From Perlucidibaca aquatica (GTDB lineage Bacteria; Pseudomonadota; Gammaproteobacteria; Pseudomonadales; Moraxellaceae): a stretch of 64,000 bases of DNA. Position 1 is the first letter of the stretch, and every line of letters starts with the position of its first letter. The position numbers were made by a program, and so were the translations under genes. The notes below the pieces were generated by a model, which worked only from the letters and a program-made list of their open reading frames with translations, did no database searches and was not told the DNA's origin. Positions 26,747 to 37,200 of this stretch are shown one piece after another. The DNA lies in contig NZ_LZDB01000001.1 in assembly GCF_001676655.1 (NCBI RefSeq), positions 558,001 to 622,000 on the forward strand, written 5' to 3'.

Positions 26747-29700
26747 ATGATTCGTAAGCTCTACTTACTGCTGTTGCTGAGCCTGGGCGTCGTCATGATG
26801 CCAGCTTGGTCGCAGCCGTCGGTAGGGCAAACGATTTCAAACCAAGCACAAGCAACCTATCTCAATGACGCCGGTGAAGAGTTCAGCGCGTTATCGAATA
26901 GCGTTGTGTCGGTGGTCACTCAGGTATCAGCATTTCAGCTCAATACCAATAATCAGTTCCGCCGGATCGCTAAGGGCGATCAAATTGTTTTCCAGCATAC
27001 GATTAAAAATACCGGCAATGGCCCGGACCAATTTCTCCTCAGCGCGCAGTCTGCGCAGCTGGGCAATGTATTGATCTATCCCGATGAGGATCAAAACGGT
27101 AAACCGGACTTAGGTTCAGCGCCTATCTCGCAAACGCGCGTGCTGCAGCCGGGCGAGGTGGCGTATGTGGTGATGGTGGCCGGGATGCCAACCGACGCCG
27201 AGACGGATGCCCGCTTTACCCTGCAAATCACGGCACGTGCAACGGCTACGAGCCAGCCAGCAGCAGCGCAAACGAATGTGGATGTGGCGCAGGCCATTGA
27301 TAACGGCACGGCAGCGGTCTTGCGTGTCACTAAGGCCTTGTCGCGTAGCTTAGGTGCGGCGGGAACAGGCGAAGAAATTACCGTCACCGTGACTTACGAT
27401 AACTTAGGTCAGCGCGAAGCGCGTGATGTTGAAATTGTAGACATCATTGGCGCAAGCACCGGGCGTTATAACAGCTCGGGCTTTCGTTACGTTGCTAACT
27501 CTGCACGTTGGCAATCGCAAAGTAATCAAACGCTTACGGATGAGGAAAATAGCGAGCCCAGCACGACAGTTGATTATGCTGTTGTGGATCAGGGCGCTGC
27601 GAAAAAGCTCTCTTTTAAGTTGCGCTCACTGCCCGCAGGCAGTCAGGGCATTTTTACCTTCCGCGTCACCGTAGATGCCACGGCGGCAACCGGAACTAGC
27701 ACAACTGAAAATGGTCTAGCCGTTAGCTTCACGCAGATCGGCAGTGATGGTATGCCCACGCAGATCAATCAGCTGGGCAATAACATCGTGACCTATGAGG
27801 TGCAGCGCGCCGGCGGCGATGCCATTGATCTCACGGTGAGCAAGCAGCATCGCGGTGACAGCTTTTTTGTTGGTGTGGTGGGTCGATACCAAATTAATGT
27901 CGCCAACGTGGGCCAGCAGCCGACGACGGAGCCCGTGCGAGTAGTGGACGAGCTGCCCGCTGCGTTGATGTGGGTGCCAGCGGAGACCAAGGAAACGGCG
28001 TGGCAATGTACCGGTGCCATGCGTCCGGATGGCGGCATCACGGTGACCTGTAACTATGCCCCCACCATTGGCGGCGGTCAGGCTGCGGAGCCTTTAGTCA
28101 TTGGTGTTCGCCCAACCAGTGCGGCTCAGAATGCGCAACAAGTTAACGTGGCGACCGTGTCGGGTGGAGGCGAAGCAGCGCCTGAGCAGGGCAATAACAC
28201 CGGTCAGGATGTGGTCGATGTATTTCCCTCGGCAACGCTCAGTGGCGAGGCTTGGTTGGATACTAACCATGACCGCATCCGCCAAAATGAAAAATCACTC
28301 GTTGGCTACACGGTTGAATTGCTGCGCGACGGCCGTGTAGTCGCCATGACCCAGACCGATGACAATGGTCGTTATGTCATCGAGGGCATTCGGCCCGGTA
28401 CGGGTTATCAGCTGCGCTTCCGTGAGCCAGTGACAGGCTCGGCTATTTTGGGCCGGCCGGTGGATCAGGGCGGATCGAATGCCGATAACTCCGATGGCAC
28501 TCTGCGTTATCTGGAGCCGCTCAAAGCGGGCGATAACTTTGCCAATCAAAGCTTGCCATTAGACCCCTCAGGCGTTGTATACGACTCAGTGACACGCCAA
28601 CCCGTGAAAGGCGCGACCGTGACGCTTCAAGGGCCGCCCGGTTTTGTGCCCAGCCAACACTTAATTGGCGGAAATAATAATGTCAGCCAAAGTACGGGTG
28701 ATGATGGCTACTACCAGTTCCTCTTACTGGCAGGCGCACCCTCTGGCGTGTATACGCTTCAGGTTGATGCTGCCACGGGTTATAAGGCAGCGCCGTCTCT
28801 GCTCATTCCCGCTAGTGCTACCTCGGCAAATGACCCCTGTGGTAACGCAGCCAACTGTTTAACGCCACCCACCGGTGCGTCACCTTACTCAGTGAATAGA
28901 AACCCATTGAATGGCGGAAAAGCCCCTCAGACGGGTACGGATACAACCTACTATTTCCGCTTCAATATCAACGTGAGTAGTTCGCCTGATGTGGTCGACA
29001 ACCACATCCCGCTCGACCCCAATGGCGCACCATCACCTAATGAAAGCAACAATCTTTTCGTTGAGAAAACGGCTAACCGCAGTGAGGCCAGCGTAGGCGA
29101 TGTGGTGGACTACAAGTTAGCGCTTCGCAATGTCAGCAGCATTGAGATGCTTGGCTTGAAACTGGAGGATGACCTGCCTTTCGGTTTTGTGTACGTGCCC
29201 GGTAGCGCGCGCTTTGTGCCGGAAGATGGCTCGAAGCCGGTACCTATGACCACCACCAGCAGTCGCAATCGCCTTACTTTTGATGTGCCTCAATCGCTCG
29301 CGCCGAATGCGATTGCTACCGTGGTCTATCGCGTGCGGGTGGGTGCGGGCGCGCAGCGCGGGAACGGCATTAACAGGGTATTTGGTACGAGTAGTCAGGG
29401 CTTCCGCTCCAACACCGCAAGCCAAAAAATTACGGTCGTTGGTGGTGTTTTTGCCGATGACGGTTTTGTGCTGGGCAAGATTTTTGTTGATTGCGATGGC
29501 AATGGTGTTCAGGGCAAAGAAGAGATCGGCATTCCCGGTGTGCGCTTCTACTTAGAAGATGGCAGCTTTGTTATCTCGGATAGCGAAGGCAAATACAGCT
29601 TCTATGGGCTGACACCGCAAACCCATGTGCTTAAGGCGGATGCAACGACGTTGCCACAAGGTGCCATCCTGGTAGCGACTTCGAATCGCCATGCCGGTGA

Positions 29701-32700
29701 TGGCAATAGCCGATTTGTTGACTTAAAGAAGGGCGAGTTGCATCGCGCTGATTTCGCTGAAGGCAGTTGCTCGCCTGAAGTCTTACAGCAGGTGCAGGAG
29801 CGTCGTCGTTTAGGTGAGGTGTTTAAAGCCGAGACTGAACAACGCTTAGGCACGCGTTTAGAAACCAATGTGACGGTGGCAACAGCGGACAATCTCAAAA
29901 CCTTGCCCGCCACCGGCGTAATTGGCGATAACAAAGCAGATTTTTCCAAGTTCTGGCAGCAGGCAGCGGCTAAGCCGAGTAATGATCCGGCTGCTCTGAC
30001 GACCGTTAAAAGCTCGAATCGTTCGCTCGCCACAGCGCCCGCAGCCACCTTAGAAGAGCAATTAAAAGCGCTGGATAACAGTCTGGCATTCGTCGGATTG
30101 AATGATGGCGATACCCTGCCAATTGATCAGATCGACTTGCTGGTGAAGGCCCCGTTGAATTCTCAGCTGCAAATTTTGGTGAATGACGACGTTCTGCCGT
30201 CTCGCCACTTGGCCCGCAAAGTGGAAGACAGCGCCCGCGCCCTCATGGCTTGGGAGCTGCTGGGCATTAACTTAAAGCCGGGCAAAAACACACTGACCCT
30301 GATCGCCAAAGATGGATTTAGTAATGAGCGTGGCCGTCGTCAGGTCACGGTAGTAGCTCCAGCAAACCTCGCGATTTTGAAGGCGTTTGTTGCACCGAGT
30401 GATGTCGTGGCGGATGGCCGTAGCACTGCAGAAATACGGGTCCAGTTGCGCGACGCTGCCGGTGTTCCCGTGACAGTGCGTACGCCACTGACCTTGGAAG
30501 CCGCTGCAGGCGAGTGGTTAGAGAAGGACCTCAACCCAGACGAGCCCGGCACACAGGTCTTTATGGCCGGTGGCGAAGCCGTCTTTAAGTTGCAGTCGCC
30601 ACAAGAGCCGGGTGATGTGCCGGTCGCGATTAGTTCCGGCGTGTTGGTTTCGCGTATTTCGCAAACGTTCTTGCCTGAGCTGCGCCCCATGTTGGCCGTG
30701 GGTTTGCTGGAAGGGACGCTGCGGATTAATAACCTAAATCGCGGCAGTGTCCTGCCTGTGCGTGAGCGTGACAGCTTTGAGCGAGAGCTCAAGCTCTTGT
30801 CGTCTGAGCGCGGTGGCGCGAGAGCAGCCATGTTCTTGAAGGGCCGTGTGAAAGGCGAGTATCTGCTCACGCTGTCCTATGACTCCGACAAGGCGGTGCG
30901 CGATCGCCTGTTCCGCGATATCCGCCCCGATGAGTTCTATCCGGTCTATGGCGATGCATCTGTACGGGGCTACGACGCGCAATCGACAGGCCGCTTCTAT
31001 ATCCGTGTGGACCACCGTAAGTCATTCTTACTTTATGGCGACTTCAGCACAGCACCGGAAAGTGATGGCCGCGAGCTGACGCAGTACAGCCGTGGATTGA
31101 CCGGTTTGAAGTTGCACCGAGATGTTGGCGCATTAAAAACGAATGTGTTCGTGGCAAATGACAGCACAAAGCAAGTCGTGGATGAGTTCCGCGCTAACGG
31201 CACCTCTGGCCCCTTTAGCCTGAGCAAGCGCGGCATCTTTATTAATAGTGAGCGCGTAGAAATCGTCACGCGGGATCGCAATCAACCCGCGTTAGTGCTT
31301 TCCACACAAACGGTGCAGCGCTTTGTCGACTACGAAGTGGAGTCGTTTAGCGGCCGCCTGTTGTTTAAGTCGCCGGTCGCCAGTGTCGATCAAGAGCTGA
31401 ATCCCCGCTTTATTCGCGTCACCTATGAAGTTGAACAAGGCGGCGATAAGTTCTGGGTCTATGGCGCGGATGCGCAGTACCAACTCACCCCTAACTTCAG
31501 TGTTGGCGCCATGATGGCCAGGGATGAAAACCCCTTGGCGCCGTATCAACTGGTCGGTGCAAATGCCAGCTATAAGGTCGGTGAAAATACGCGCGCTATT
31601 TTTGAGATGGCGCAGTCGGATTCGTTACTGCTGGGCACGGGCATGGCGTCACGTATTGAAGTACGGCATGACACCGGCAAGGTGGCCTTACAGGTTCGTG
31701 CTTTGGATGCCGACGAAAGCTTTGATAATCCCACGGGTGGCGTCACCAAAGGTCGCCAAGAAATCCGTGTGAATGCCAAAGTGAAGCTCACCAGCGATAC
31801 GGCTTTGGCCAGTGAATTGCTTTACAGCAACGATGTCACTGCAAATACCTCCCGCGCTGGCGGCCTGCTGAATGTAATTCAGCGCGTGGGCAACACCACC
31901 GAGCTCGAACTGGGCGTACGCCATGTCACGCAGTCAGGCCAGGGCACGGAAAATACGCCCGACATCAACACCATCCGCGCTCGGATTAACCAAGAATTAC
32001 CCTGGATAGGTGCGGCAAAAATTTATGCCGAACTCGAACAGGATGTGAATGAGAGCGCTCAGCGCGTTGCCGCATTAGGTGGCGACTACAGTTTCCAAAA
32101 TCGTGGCCGTGCTTACTTCCGACACGAATTGATTTCGACCTTACAGGGCCAGTACGCGCTCAGCGATCAACAGCAGCGCAATGCCACGGTGGTGGGTTTT
32201 GAAACGGATTACCTCAAGCAAGGCCGTCTGTTTAGTGAATACCGTATCCGTGATGCGCTTGCACAGCGTGACGCCGAAGCGGCTATTGGTGTGCGTCAAA
32301 ACTGGGATATCGCGCAGGGCATTCGCGTGGGCGGTAGCGCCGAACGTGTGCATGTCTTCTCGGGCACCGGCGCAGGTGAAAGCATCGCCTTAACCTCGCA
32401 GTTGGACTACAGCGCCAGCGAGTATTGGAAGGGTAATGCCCGTGTGGAATGGCGTGATGGCACGGACAGCAACTCGTGGCTGACCTCGCTGGCTGTGGCC
32501 GTGAAGCTCGAGCGTGATTGGACGCTGTTGGGCCGTACTATCTACAACCTGACGCAAAATAACGATGGCAGCGAAAGAACGCTCGCCCGCGGACAGATCG
32601 GCGTAGCCTACCGCGACACCGACACCAATCGCTGGAATGGCTTGGCACGCTACGAGCGCTTGTACGAACAAGACAGTACCAGTGTTGCGCTGCCGATCGA

Positions 32701-33118
32701 CCGTGTAGCGGACATCGTTAGCTTGTCAGCGAATTGGCAGCCCTTACGCGCGTGGACCTTCAGTGGTCGCCTGGCCGGTAAGTTGGGCCGTGATCGTCTG
32801 GCGGATATCAGCACCAGCACACGCTCTGGCTTACTGTCTGGCCGCGCCTTGTGGGATGTTACTGAGCGTTGGGATTTGGGCCTGATGGCCAGCACCTTGG
32901 CGGTACAGGGCGCGGGGCAAGAGTATGGTCTGGGCGCTGAGGCGGGTTACTTAGTGAAGGCCAATTTCTGGTTATCTGGCGGCTACAATCTGTTCGGCTT
33001 TAGCGAGCAGGATTTGGCTGGCGGCGAATATCTGGACCAAGGCGCTTATGTGCGTCTGCGTCTCAAATTTGATGAAACAGCATTCGATAAAGCGTCTGCA
33101 CACGGGGTAGCACCATGA
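26747..33118 (+). CDS. Giant DUF11/SdrB protein with C-terminal outer-membrane beta-barrel (2,123 aa)
   Basis: Signal peptide MIRKLYLLLLLSLGVVMMPAWSQ, then DUF11-type domains to about residue 490. An SdrB/Cna-B-like domain follows at 498 (GEAWLDTNHDR), a carboxypeptidase-regulatory-like domain at about 605, a DUF11 at about 768 and a second SdrB at about 907 (GKIFVDCDGNG). A beta domain follows at about 1125 (ELLGINLKPGKNTLTLI) and an invasin-like Ig domain at about 1205. From about 1315 to the end is a barrel of some 800 residues, with FLKGRVKGEYLLTLSYDS and a final aromatic strand YVRLRLKF plus a 15-residue tail. The architecture recurs in proteobacteria but has no known function. ATG 26747 has AAGG 9 bases upstream. 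The stop overlaps the ompA-like start. Confidence 0.8.
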   Translation: MIRKLYLLLLLSLGVVMMPAWSQPSVGQTISNQAQATYLNDAGEEFSALSNSVVSVVTQVSAFQLNTNNQFRRIAKGDQIVFQHTIKNTGNGPDQFLLSAQSAQLGNVLIYPDEDQNGKPDLGSAPISQTRVLQPGEVAYVVMVAGMPTDAETDARFTLQITARATATSQPAAAQTNVDVAQAIDNGTAAVLRVTKALSRSLGAAGTGEEITVTVTYDNLGQREARDVEIVDIIGASTGRYNSSGFRYVANSARWQSQSNQTLTDEENSEPSTTVDYAVVDQGAAKKLSFKLRSLPAGSQGIFTFRVTVDATAATGTSTTENGLAVSFTQIGSDGMPTQINQLGNNIVTYEVQRAGGDAIDLTVSKQHRGDSFFVGVVGRYQINVANVGQQPTTEPVRVVDELPAALMWVPAETKETAWQCTGAMRPDGGITVTCNYAPTIGGGQAAEPLVIGVRPTSAAQNAQQVNVATVSGGGEAAPEQGNNTGQDVVDVFPSATLSGEAWLDTNHDRIRQNEKSLVGYTVELLRDGRVVAMTQTDDNGRYVIEGIRPGTGYQLRFREPVTGSAILGRPVDQGGSNADNSDGTLRYLEPLKAGDNFANQSLPLDPSGVVYDSVTRQPVKGATVTLQGPPGFVPSQHLIGGNNNVSQSTGDDGYYQFLLLAGAPSGVYTLQVDAATGYKAAPSLLIPASATSANDPCGNAANCLTPPTGASPYSVNRNPLNGGKAPQTGTDTTYYFRFNINVSSSPDVVDNHIPLDPNGAPSPNESNNLFVEKTANRSEASVGDVVDYKLALRNVSSIEMLGLKLEDDLPFGFVYVPGSARFVPEDGSKPVPMTTTSSRNRLTFDVPQSLAPNAIATVVYRVRVGAGAQRGNGINRVFGTSSQGFRSNTASQKITVVGGVFADDGFVLGKIFVDCDGNGVQGKEEIGIPGVRFYLEDGSFVISDSEGKYSFYGLTPQTHVLKADATTLPQGAILVATSNRHAGDGNSRFVDLKKGELHRADFAEGSCSPEVLQQVQERRRLGEVFKAETEQRLGTRLETNVTVATADNLKTLPATGVIGDNKADFSKFWQQAAAKPSNDPAALTTVKSSNRSLATAPAATLEEQLKALDNSLAFVGLNDGDTLPIDQIDLLVKAPLNSQLQILVNDDVLPSRHLARKVEDSARALMAWELLGINLKPGKNTLTLIAKDGFSNERGRRQVTVVAPANLAILKAFVAPSDVVADGRSTAEIRVQLRDAAGVPVTVRTPLTLEAAAGEWLEKDLNPDEPGTQVFMAGGEAVFKLQSPQEPGDVPVAISSGVLVSRISQTFLPELRPMLAVGLLEGTLRINNLNRGSVLPVRERDSFERELKLLSSERGGARAAMFLKGRVKGEYLLTLSYDSDKAVRDRLFRDIRPDEFYPVYGDASVRGYDAQSTGRFYIRVDHRKSFLLYGDFSTAPESDGRELTQYSRGLTGLKLHRDVGALKTNVFVANDSTKQVVDEFRANGTSGPFSLSKRGIFINSERVEIVTRDRNQPALVLSTQTVQRFVDYEVESFSGRLLFKSPVASVDQELNPRFIRVTYEVEQGGDKFWVYGADAQYQLTPNFSVGAMMARDENPLAPYQLVGANASYKVGENTRAIFEMAQSDSLLLGTGMASRIEVRHDTGKVALQVRALDADESFDNPTGGVTKGRQEIRVNAKVKLTSDTALASELLYSNDVTANTSRAGGLLNVIQRVGNTTELELGVRHVTQSGQGTENTPDINTIRARINQELPWIGAAKIYAELEQDVNESAQRVAALGGDYSFQNRGRAYFRHELISTLQGQYALSDQQQRNATVVGFETDYLKQGRLFSEYRIRDALAQRDAEAAIGVRQNWDIAQGIRVGGSAERVHVFSGTGAGESIALTSQLDYSASEYWKGNARVEWRDGTDSNSWLTSLAVAVKLERDWTLLGRTIYNLTQNNDGSERTLARGQIGVAYRDTDTNRWNGLARYERLYEQDSTSVALPIDRVADIVSLSANWQPLRAWTFSGRLAGKLGRDRLADISTSTRSGLLSGRALWDVTERWDLGLMASTLAVQGAGQEYGLGAEAGYLVKANFWLSGGYNLFGFSEQDLAGGEYLDQGAYVRLRLKFDETAFDKASAHGVAP

Positions 33119-34221
33119 GCCTGAAACGACTTTCCTTGCTCATTTTGGCGAGCATGCCCTTGGCTCTTTGGGCAGATGGCGAAGTGGGCGGCAGCGCCGC
33201 TGGCTTGTCATTGCCGTCTGAGCGTGTGGTGAGCTCGGTCATGGCGCGCGACGAAAAGGCCTTTGCAAACCTGCAGCAGCGCATGTCGCTGCTGAACAGC
33301 GAGCGCGGCGTGGCAATCAATTCCTACGCCTTGGCGAAAGCGCAAGCGTGGTGGGATTTAGCCAATGCGGAATATCGCATGAATGATCGCAGTGACTATG
33401 TGCGCGCTGTGCTTGCAGAGGTAGAGCGCTTACTGGTGCTCATGGAGTCCGATAAACCAGCGGACCTGACGCGTGTTGAGCCTAAGCCGTCCAAGCCCTT
33501 GCGCGAGGATATGTGGCGGGCCGTGGCGGAGCTAAAGGCTGCGAGTGCCTTTGCTTGTGCCGAAGCCAATACAGCGCGCTTGGAAGTCATGCTGGCGGGC
33601 GCAGGCCATGATTACGATGAGCTGGGTTGGCGTCATGCTGTTCCTCGGGTCGCTATGGCCGAGCGTCTTCTTAAGCGGGCTAAAGTTGACTTCGACGATG
33701 AGGCCTGTAAGCCAAAACCCGAGCCGGTGATAGTGCCTGAGATTGTTGCCGCCCCCGCTGAAGCGTCCACGACAGTCGCAGAGCCTGTGCCAGTGATCGT
33801 GCAAGATAGCCCGGTCTGTGTGCCGCTTCCGGCCCCTGCGCCAGAGCCTACCGTTAAGGTCTACGCCGATCGCGTTCACTTTGCCTTCGCCAGCGATGTC
33901 TTGAGCTTGCGTTCACAAGAGTTGCTGATGGCGTGGATCGAATTGTTGCGTTCGCAGCCAGACTTGGCAGTAGACCTCATTGGTCATACGGATATGCAGG
34001 GTATGGATGGGCTGAATGAGAAGCTGTCGGCCCGTCGTGTCTTGGCGGTGAGAGAGTTCTTTATGGCAGCGGGTATTTCGCCGAAGCGTTTGCTCACACA
34101 GGCCCAAGGTAAGCGCGCCCCCACGTCATTGCAGGCGGCGGAGAACCGTCGCGTGGAGTTGAGGTTGCGTGGTGATATCCCAGGCATACGACTGCAGCGT
34201 CAGCAGCAGGATGTGCAATAA
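33115..34221 (+). CDS. OmpA-family peptidoglycan-binding protein
   Basis: A 368-residue protein with a signal peptide (MSLKRLSLLILASMPLALWA), a helical middle region (about residues 30-200), a Pro/Glu/Val-rich linker (about 205-248) and a C-terminal OmpA/MotB domain (about 249-358). The peptidoglycan-binding motif DLIGHTDMQGMDGLNEKLSARRV and the ending ENRRVELRL are clear. The start overlaps the giant barrel gene by four bases (ATGA), and the next gene begins one base after its stop. This tight coupling suggests it anchors the neighbouring surface proteins to the cell wall. It has no N-terminal 8-strand barrel, so it is not classical OmpA. Confidence 0.85.
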   Translation: MSLKRLSLLILASMPLALWADGEVGGSAAGLSLPSERVVSSVMARDEKAFANLQQRMSLLNSERGVAINSYALAKAQAWWDLANAEYRMNDRSDYVRAVLAEVERLLVLMESDKPADLTRVEPKPSKPLREDMWRAVAELKAASAFACAEANTARLEVMLAGAGHDYDELGWRHAVPRVAMAERLLKRAKVDFDDEACKPKPEPVIVPEIVAAPAEASTTVAEPVPVIVQDSPVCVPLPAPAPEPTVKVYADRVHFAFASDVLSLRSQELLMAWIELLRSQPDLAVDLIGHTDMQGMDGLNEKLSARRVLAVREFFMAAGISPKRLLTQAQGKRAPTSLQAAENRRVELRLRGDIPGIRLQRQQQDVQ

Positions 34222-37200
34222 ATGCGCGCCGCGATGACGTGGCGGGTCGTTCGGGCAAGCGCCTGGTTGCTTTGTGCGGGTATTGCATCGGTCACTCAAG
34301 CCGCCTATGTGAGCCGTTACTCGCAAAATGCCAATGGCGGCATCGTGTTTACGGGCAATGCTCTGGGCCTCTCGCGAAACGGATCTAGTTTTACGCAGCA
34401 AGGCACCAGCGGCAGTATCGGCGCGTTCATTAACAGCGAGGGCAGTGCGGCCTGGGGGACTTATCCTGCGCCCACGATCGGCGCTAACGCAGCCAGTAAT
34501 ACGCTTTGGCAAAGTAACGCTTCCGAAGCAACGCTGAATCTCCCGTCGGGCAGCAATATCCTTTATGCGGAACTGATCTGGGGGGGAGACTTCAACTCCG
34601 GTGGATCGAATGTGACCACCGAGCGTGCTACGCCAGTCACTTTTAGTACCCCTAGTGGAAGCTATTCGGTTTCACCCGAGGGAGCGACCGCGCAAGAAAA
34701 CAACTCTCGCTATGTGCGTAGTGCCAATGTCACCGGCTTGGTTCAGTTGGGTGGATCTGGGCGCTACAAGGTCAAAGGCGTCCCGGCGTCTTATGGCAAT
34801 GACGCGAATAACCACACAGCCGGTTGGACGCTGGCGGTCATTTATGGGAATAGTGCGCAGCCCGCGCGTAATTTGAGTTTATTTGTTGGTTCTGAGCGTG
34901 ATGGCGCAGCGCCGGCATCGGTGAGTGGCTTCTGTACGCCAACTCAAGGCGCCTTGCGCGCCCGCGCCTATGTCAGCGCGATTGAAGGCGACAGCAACAT
35001 TACCGGCGACTCTTTTCGCTTCGGACCAACCGCCACGCTGGGCACAGCAAATCGCCTGAGCGGTCCGAACAACCCCATTAATAACTTTTTCGCTGGTCAG
35101 ATTAATGGCGACTCTGGTGCGCTCGATACTTCCGGCACGTTGGGTTCGCGCAATCATGATGCGGCGGCCGGTACTGCCATTGCGGGTGGTCGTCAGGGCT
35201 GGGATATCACCAGTGTGGATGCTTCTGCGCAGATGCAATTTAGCCAGACCTCCGCCTTTGCTCAAGGCACCACCAATGGTGATGCGTTCACCATTTCCAG
35301 CCTTGGCCTAGCGATTGATCTGGCCGCCCCACGCTTTAATGTGATCAGTGCCAAGTCAGTAGACAAAGCAGTCACGTTTGTGGGCGATGTGCTGACCTAC
35401 ACGGTTAGTATCCAAAATACTGGTGATGCGGCTTCGGATACCACCACGTTTTTTGACACACCACCAGCAGGCACCAGCTTTGTTTCCGGCTCGGTGTTTG
35501 TGAATGGCATTGCTCAGCCCACAGCCAGTCCGCTGACGGGTGTGCCAGTTGGCAGTGTGGCGGCTGGTGCTACGACCACGGTTCGCTTTCAGGCGCGTGT
35601 TAACACCTTGCCGGCATCGCCAGCGCCAGCAACGTATGTGAATACGGCTCGCTGGGATTACGACTACATTCCCTGTGGTGGTCGTCCACGTCAGACCGGT
35701 AGCACGTTTTCTAATAGCATTACCTCCCGCGCCGTTCGCTTGGAGCCCACCAAAACGGTTAGCCCTCAAGGTGCGGTGGCGCCAGGCGCGGTGCTGACCT
35801 ACACCATCTCGGTGCCGAATACTGGCGCAGTCGCCAGTGCAGGCACCACGTTGCGCGATTTGATCCCGGCAAACACGACGTATGTGGCCGGCAGTACGCG
35901 CTTAAACGGCGGGGCGGTAGCTGATGTGGCGGGAACCATGCCCTATGTCGCGGGCGGCCTGATTAATAGTCCGGGCGCGTCCGCTGGCGTGATTAACACG
36001 GGGGCATCTGCCGTTGTGCAGTTCCAAGTCACGGTATCCAGCGCGTCCCCACAAATCACCAATACGGCAACCATTGATGCGGATGGCAACGGTCCTATCC
36101 AGCCCCAAAGTGTCACGGCCACGAACTCTGGCCTGCAGTCGCCACGGGTGAGTAAGGCATTTAGTCCGACCTCTATCGCCGAGGGTGGCTCTTCGCGGGC
36201 AACCATCACCCTGAATAACGATAACGCCAGCACCCTCACGCAGTTAGCGTTTAATGACACCCTGCCGTCTGGCCTGGTGGTTTCGCCCACGCCCAACGTG
36301 ACCAACACCTGCTCTGGCACTGTGACCGGCAATGCGGGGGATATTACGGTCAAGTTAACGGGCGGTGTGCTCGCGGGTGGTGGTACCTGCGCCGTGGCAT
36401 TCAATGTCACCGCAGCGAGCAGTGGAAGCTATACCAATACGTTGGCCGCTGGCTCGGTCACTAGCCAGGAGGCTGGGGCCAATACCACCGCTGGCTCAGC
36501 AACACTGACGGTGGTCAGAGCGCCACAAGTGAGTAAGTCCTTTTCTCCGGCGACCATTTTGCCGGGCCAAGTGGCCACCCTAACGATTGATATTACAAAC
36601 CCCCAAGCGACGCCGCTCACCTCGGTGAATCTAACTGACAACTTACCTTCGGGCGTGAGAGTGGCGGCGACACCGGCGGTCAGCAACAGTTGTGCAGGTA
36701 GTGTCAGTGCGGCAGCAAACGCCACTACAGTGAGCTTGTCTAATGGCACGGTGGCATCCTCCGGGATTTGCCGTATCACCGTGGCCGTGACTGCCAGTAA
36801 CTCGGGCAGCTACCTGAATACGATTCCAGCGGGCGGTCTCAGTACGGCTCAGGGAAATAGCACTGCTCCTGCCAGTGCAACGTTAAATGTCAGTGCCTTG
36901 GAAGTGCAGAAGTCATTCGCGCCTAACCCGGTTGGGCGCAATGTGGATTCGGTGCTGACCATTACCTTAAACAATGCCGTGCCTACAGCCATCACGGGCG
37001 TTAGCTTCACTGATACCTTCCCGTCAGGATTGGTCATCGGGCCATTACCAGGGGCGACGAATAACTGCGGCGGCACGTTAACCGCGACCGGCGGTAGTGG
37101 TAGTGTGCGACTGGTGGGTGGGGTTATTCCCGCGTCGGGTAGTTGCCAAATCACAGTGAATGCCCGTGCTGCGAATTCGGGCGCATACACTAATACCATT

